DNA of 64,000 nucleotides, taken from NCBI GenBank assembly GCA_029262055.1, contig JAJDAD010000027.1, positions 1 to 64,000 on the forward strand, written 5' to 3'. Source of the DNA: Candidatus Zhuqueibacterota bacterium (GTDB taxonomy: Bacteria; Zhuqueibacterota; Zhuqueibacteria; Oceanimicrobiales; Oceanimicrobiaceae). Shown here piece after piece: positions 61,805 through 64,000 of the stretch. Numbering within the stretch: position 1 is the stretch's first letter; every line of letters starts with the position of its first letter. The notes under the pieces are model-generated. The model saw nothing but the letters and a program-made list of their open reading frames with translations. It had not been told where the DNA came from and did no database searches. The translations under genes were made by a program, and so were the position numbers.

Positions 61805-62624
61805 ATTTTTGCCGGACCGGTCGCGTTATCCGGACATGACAACCAGCCAGCTTCGGGATGGCTACCTTATCACCGACCTCTTTGTCCCGGGCGAGATTCG
61901 GCTGAATTACATGGACCTGGAAAGAGCGGTCGTCGGTTCGGCAGTTCCGACGGAGACTACGCTAAAACTCGCAACATCAAAAGAGTTGGCCGCAGCCTAC
62001 TTTGCCGAGCGAAGAGAGCTCGGCGTGATCAATATTGGCGCAGAAGGCACCGTCACAGTAGGTGATCAGGACTTTCTTCTGCAAAACCGCGATAGCCTGT
62101 ACGTTGGCCAGGGCAGCGAGCAAGTCGGGTTCTCCAGCAGGAGTCCCGCTGAGCCCGCGCAATTCTATTTGCTAAGTTACCCGGCCCACCAGGCTTACCC
62201 GACCAGGCTCGTCACAAAAGCGGAAGCTAACCGGGTTGAGTTGGGTTCGAAGAAGGGAGCGAACCAACGCACGATTTTCCAGTCGATCTGCCCCGGCGTG
62301 ACGGAGAGCTGCCAGCTTGTTATGGGTTTTACAGAGCTTGCCGAAGGGTGCGTCTGGAATACCATGCCGCCGCACACTCATCTACGCAGGTCTGAAGTCT
62401 ACATGTATTTTGACCTTGCTGCCGATGCTCGTGTGTTTCATTTGATGGGCGATCCTGCAGAAACGCGCAGTCTTGTGATTCAGGATCGACAGGCAGTTTT
62501 TTCACCAAGCTGGTCGATTCACTGCGGGGCCGGCACGAGCAACTACACATTCATTTGGGGCATGGGTGGCGAGAACCAGGAATTCACAGACATGGACGGT
62601 GTTCAAATGGCAGAACTACTCTGA
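61794..62624 (+). CDS. kduI: 5-keto-4-deoxyuronate isomerase
   Basis: 276 residues (GAGGAAG before ATG 61794). Converts 5-keto-4-deoxyuronate to 3-deoxy-D-glycero-2,5-hexodiulosonate. The cupin metal site is clear: MPPHTHLRRSEVYMYFDL (His, His, Glu) and SIHCGAG (His). DLERAVVGSAVPTETTLKL, ELGVINIGAEGTVTVGDQDF and WGMGGENQEFTDMDGVQ match the family. The next step (KduD dehydrogenase) is not encoded in the window and may lie beyond the right edge. Confidence 0.95.
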   Translation: MNVKFLPDRSRYPDMTTSQLRDGYLITDLFVPGEIRLNYMDLERAVVGSAVPTETTLKLATSKELAAAYFAERRELGVINIGAEGTVTVGDQDFLLQNRDSLYVGQGSEQVGFSSRSPAEPAQFYLLSYPAHQAYPTRLVTKAEANRVELGSKKGANQRTIFQSICPGVTESCQLVMGFTELAEGCVWNTMPPHTHLRRSEVYMYFDLAADARVFHLMGDPAETRSLVIQDRQAVFSPSWSIHCGAGTSNYTFIWGMGGENQEFTDMDGVQMAELL

Positions 62625-62669
62625 GCCGGGTTAGACCTTAGAGACTTGTCAAAATCAAACGGAGGGAAC

Positions 62670-63656
62670 ATGAGATTTTGCAAAAATCCGGGAACATTTC
62701 TGGCCGGCCTGTTTGTCCTGATGAGTCTGGTCGCGTGCGGTAAGACCAGCGATGTCGTCACTTTGAAGCTGGCGCACGGTCTGGCGACCAGCCATCCCGT
62801 GCACCGTGCCATGGAGTTCATGGCGCAAAAAGCGATTGAGAAGAGCGACTCGACACTCGTCATTGAGATTTACCCAAACGAGCAATTGGGCAACGAAAAA
62901 GAGTCGATTGAGAAATTGCAGCTTGGAGCCATCGCCATGACCAAGGTGTCCAGCAGCATGCTCGAGAGCTTTCTCGATGAATACAAAGTCTATGCGCTGC
63001 CCTACTTATTCCGCGACGATGCTCACCGGTGGCAAGTACTGAATGGAGTAATCGGTAAAAAGATACTGGCCTCAGGCGAAGGTCTCAAGTTGAAAGGATT
63101 GGTCTATTTCGACGCCGGTTCTCGTAGCTTCTACACGACCGGCAAGCCGGTTCTGCACCCGGATGATCTTGCCGGCCTAAAGATCCGTACTCAGCAAAGT
63201 CCCATGGCTATGAAGATGGTTAAGGCCTTGGGTGGCTCCCCGACACCAATCTCATGGGGAGAACTTTACACCTCTCTGCAGCAGGGCGTGGTCGATGGTG
63301 CGGAGAACAACGAACCAAGTCTGTTTACCTCTAACCACTATGAAGTCTGCAAACACTACAGCTTGGACGAACATACCAGCGTGCCGGACGTGGTTGTGAT
63401 CAACACCCTGGTTTGGAGCAATCTTTCCGAACGCCACAAGACGGCACTTCGGGAAGCTGCGGATGAGTCGGTGTCATATCAACGTCAACTCTGGCGCGAG
63501 TTTTCCGAGAAAAGTATGGCAACGATGGTAGCTGCCGGTCTGCAGGTGCACCACCCCGACAAAGAGCCCTTTCGCAAGAGGAGTATGGAAATGCTGGAAG
63601 AATTTCAAGGGACCGTTATCGCCGATCTCGCAAATGAAATTGAAGCGGTGCAATAG
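62670..63656 (+). CDS. dctP: TRAP transporter solute-binding lipoprotein (DctP type)
   Basis: 328 residues from ATG 62670 (GGAGGG upstream; a TTG at 62646 is open but not needed). The signal ends in the lipobox LVAC (Cys23), so it is a lipid-anchored periplasmic receptor. DctP features: LKLAHGLATSHPVHRAMEFMAQKA, EIYPNEQLGNEKESIEKLQLGAIAMTKVSS, the ligand Arg region LAGLKIRTQQSPMAMKMVKALGG, and LQQGVVDGAENNEPSLFTS. TRAP receptors bind carboxylates; a uronate or KDG-like acid fits the operon. Confidence 0.93.
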   Translation: MRFCKNPGTFLAGLFVLMSLVACGKTSDVVTLKLAHGLATSHPVHRAMEFMAQKAIEKSDSTLVIEIYPNEQLGNEKESIEKLQLGAIAMTKVSSSMLESFLDEYKVYALPYLFRDDAHRWQVLNGVIGKKILASGEGLKLKGLVYFDAGSRSFYTTGKPVLHPDDLAGLKIRTQQSPMAMKMVKALGGSPTPISWGELYTSLQQGVVDGAENNEPSLFTSNHYEVCKHYSLDEHTSVPDVVVINTLVWSNLSERHKTALREAADESVSYQRQLWREFSEKSMATMVAAGLQVHHPDKEPFRKRSMEMLEEFQGTVIADLANEIEAVQ

Positions 63657-63659
63657 ACC

Positions 63660-64000
63660 GTGCTCACAACTTTGAAAACCTGGGTGGATAGATTTGTTGA
63701 ATTCACAACCCTGCTGGTTATGGGCGTACTTGTTCTGGTTGTGCTCTGGCAGGTCGCGACGCGTTTTGTCCTCAAGAATCCCAGCAGTTGGACGGAAGAG
63801 CTTGCAACATATTTGCTGGTTTGGGTTGGACTGCTCGGTTCGGCCGTAGCCCTCAATCGCGGTGCACACCTGGGCATCGATTACTTCGTAGGTAGGTTGG
63901 CGCACCGTCAGCGACTGTGGACAGAGCTGGCAGTCTTTATCAGTGTTGCAGGATTTGCTGTTTCTGTTTTGTTAGTAGGCGGCTGGCAGCTAGTCAGCGA
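63660..64000 (+). CDS. dctQ: TRAP transporter small permease (DctQ type), truncated by the window edge
   Basis: GTG 63660, 3 bases after the dctP stop, opens a frame that runs off the right edge after 113 codons. A long hydrophobic helix (LLVMGVLVLVVLWQVATRFV) is followed by the DctQ signature NPSSWTEELATYLLVWVG and then LGSAVALNRGAHLGIDYFV. A third hydrophobic stretch follows before the edge. It pairs with a large DctM permease that should lie downstream. Confidence 0.9.
   Translation, partial: MLTTLKTWVDRFVEFTTLLVMGVLVLVVLWQVATRFVLKNPSSWTEELATYLLVWVGLLGSAVALNRGAHLGIDYFVGRLAHRQRLWTELAVFISVAGFAVSVLLVGGWQLVS

Overview
The window looks like a chromosomal segment of a Gram-negative bacterium of the FCB group (Bacteroidota / Ignavibacteria / candidate division KSB1-like). 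The reasons are type IX secretion hallmarks (a PorV-family protein and two proteins with C-terminal sorting domains), a TonB-dependent receptor with a carboxypeptidase-regulatory-like N-terminus, a short pilin-like protein starting MGQQQLLL, and several lineage-typical secreted families (DUF5683, DUF4861, DUF1684). The exact phylum is an inference. GTG and TTG starts are frequent. I saw no tRNA, rRNA or CRISPR array.

Layout. (1) Bases 1-17,400 hold mixed core genes. The left edge carries the tail of an IS256-type transposase. It is followed by small lipoproteins and a DinB protein on the minus strand, then mannose-6-phosphate isomerase, a nucleotide-sugar pyrophosphorylase, an outer-membrane protein with a structured leader, and a nine-hundred-plus-residue-scale hybrid histidine kinase (about 1,200 residues). 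Next come pyruvate dehydrogenase E1 (aceE), a 5'-3' exonuclease, accB, accC and gcvH. (2) Bases 17,500-27,200 form a surface-protein cassette. A consensus promoter and terminator-like leader precede a PorV-family gene, followed by a broken small secreted gene. Then come an M6-like protein whose zinc site is lost and which carries a T9SS tail, an HEFTH peptidase / beta-propeller / barrel fusion, and two DUF5683 paralogues. (3) Bases 27,200-43,200 hold a minus-strand pair (SSS symporter and a glutamine-amidotransferase-like protein). Divergent from it is a GntR-LacI-type regulator with a 41-bp operator dyad, a TonB receptor and a duplicated T9SS-exported protein. A beta-glucuronidase, a second SSS symporter, an Nramp-like transporter without metal-site motifs and a PhyH-type oxygenase follow. 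(4) Bases 43,400-55,500 encode a TIM-barrel isomerase-like protein and a run of secreted carbohydrate enzymes (GH28, GH20, a six-hairpin protein, an unrecognised 836-residue protein, GH105), ending in a NagA-like deacetylase. (5) Bases 55,600-64,000 are a regulated uronate operon: a LacI regulator behind a consensus promoter and two operator-like palindromes, then eda, kdgK, a DUF4861 protein, a plant-type glucuronokinase homologue, a GalU-type uridylyltransferase, kduI, and the dctP and dctQ genes of a TRAP transporter.

How it works together. Regions 3 to 5 read as one uronic-acid glycan utilisation locus. Glycans would be bound and imported by the TonB receptor and the T9SS protein, and trimmed by GH28, GH105, GH20 and beta-glucuronidase. 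Monomers would enter through SSS or TRAP carriers. Unsaturated uronate goes through KduI, then a KduD step not seen here, then KdgK and Eda, to pyruvate and glyceraldehyde-3-phosphate. The most unusual point is the adjacent glucuronokinase and uridylyltransferase. They suggest that some free glucuronate is salvaged to UDP-glucuronate instead of being oxidised. The second most unusual is the pseudo-protease/protease cassette beside PorV.
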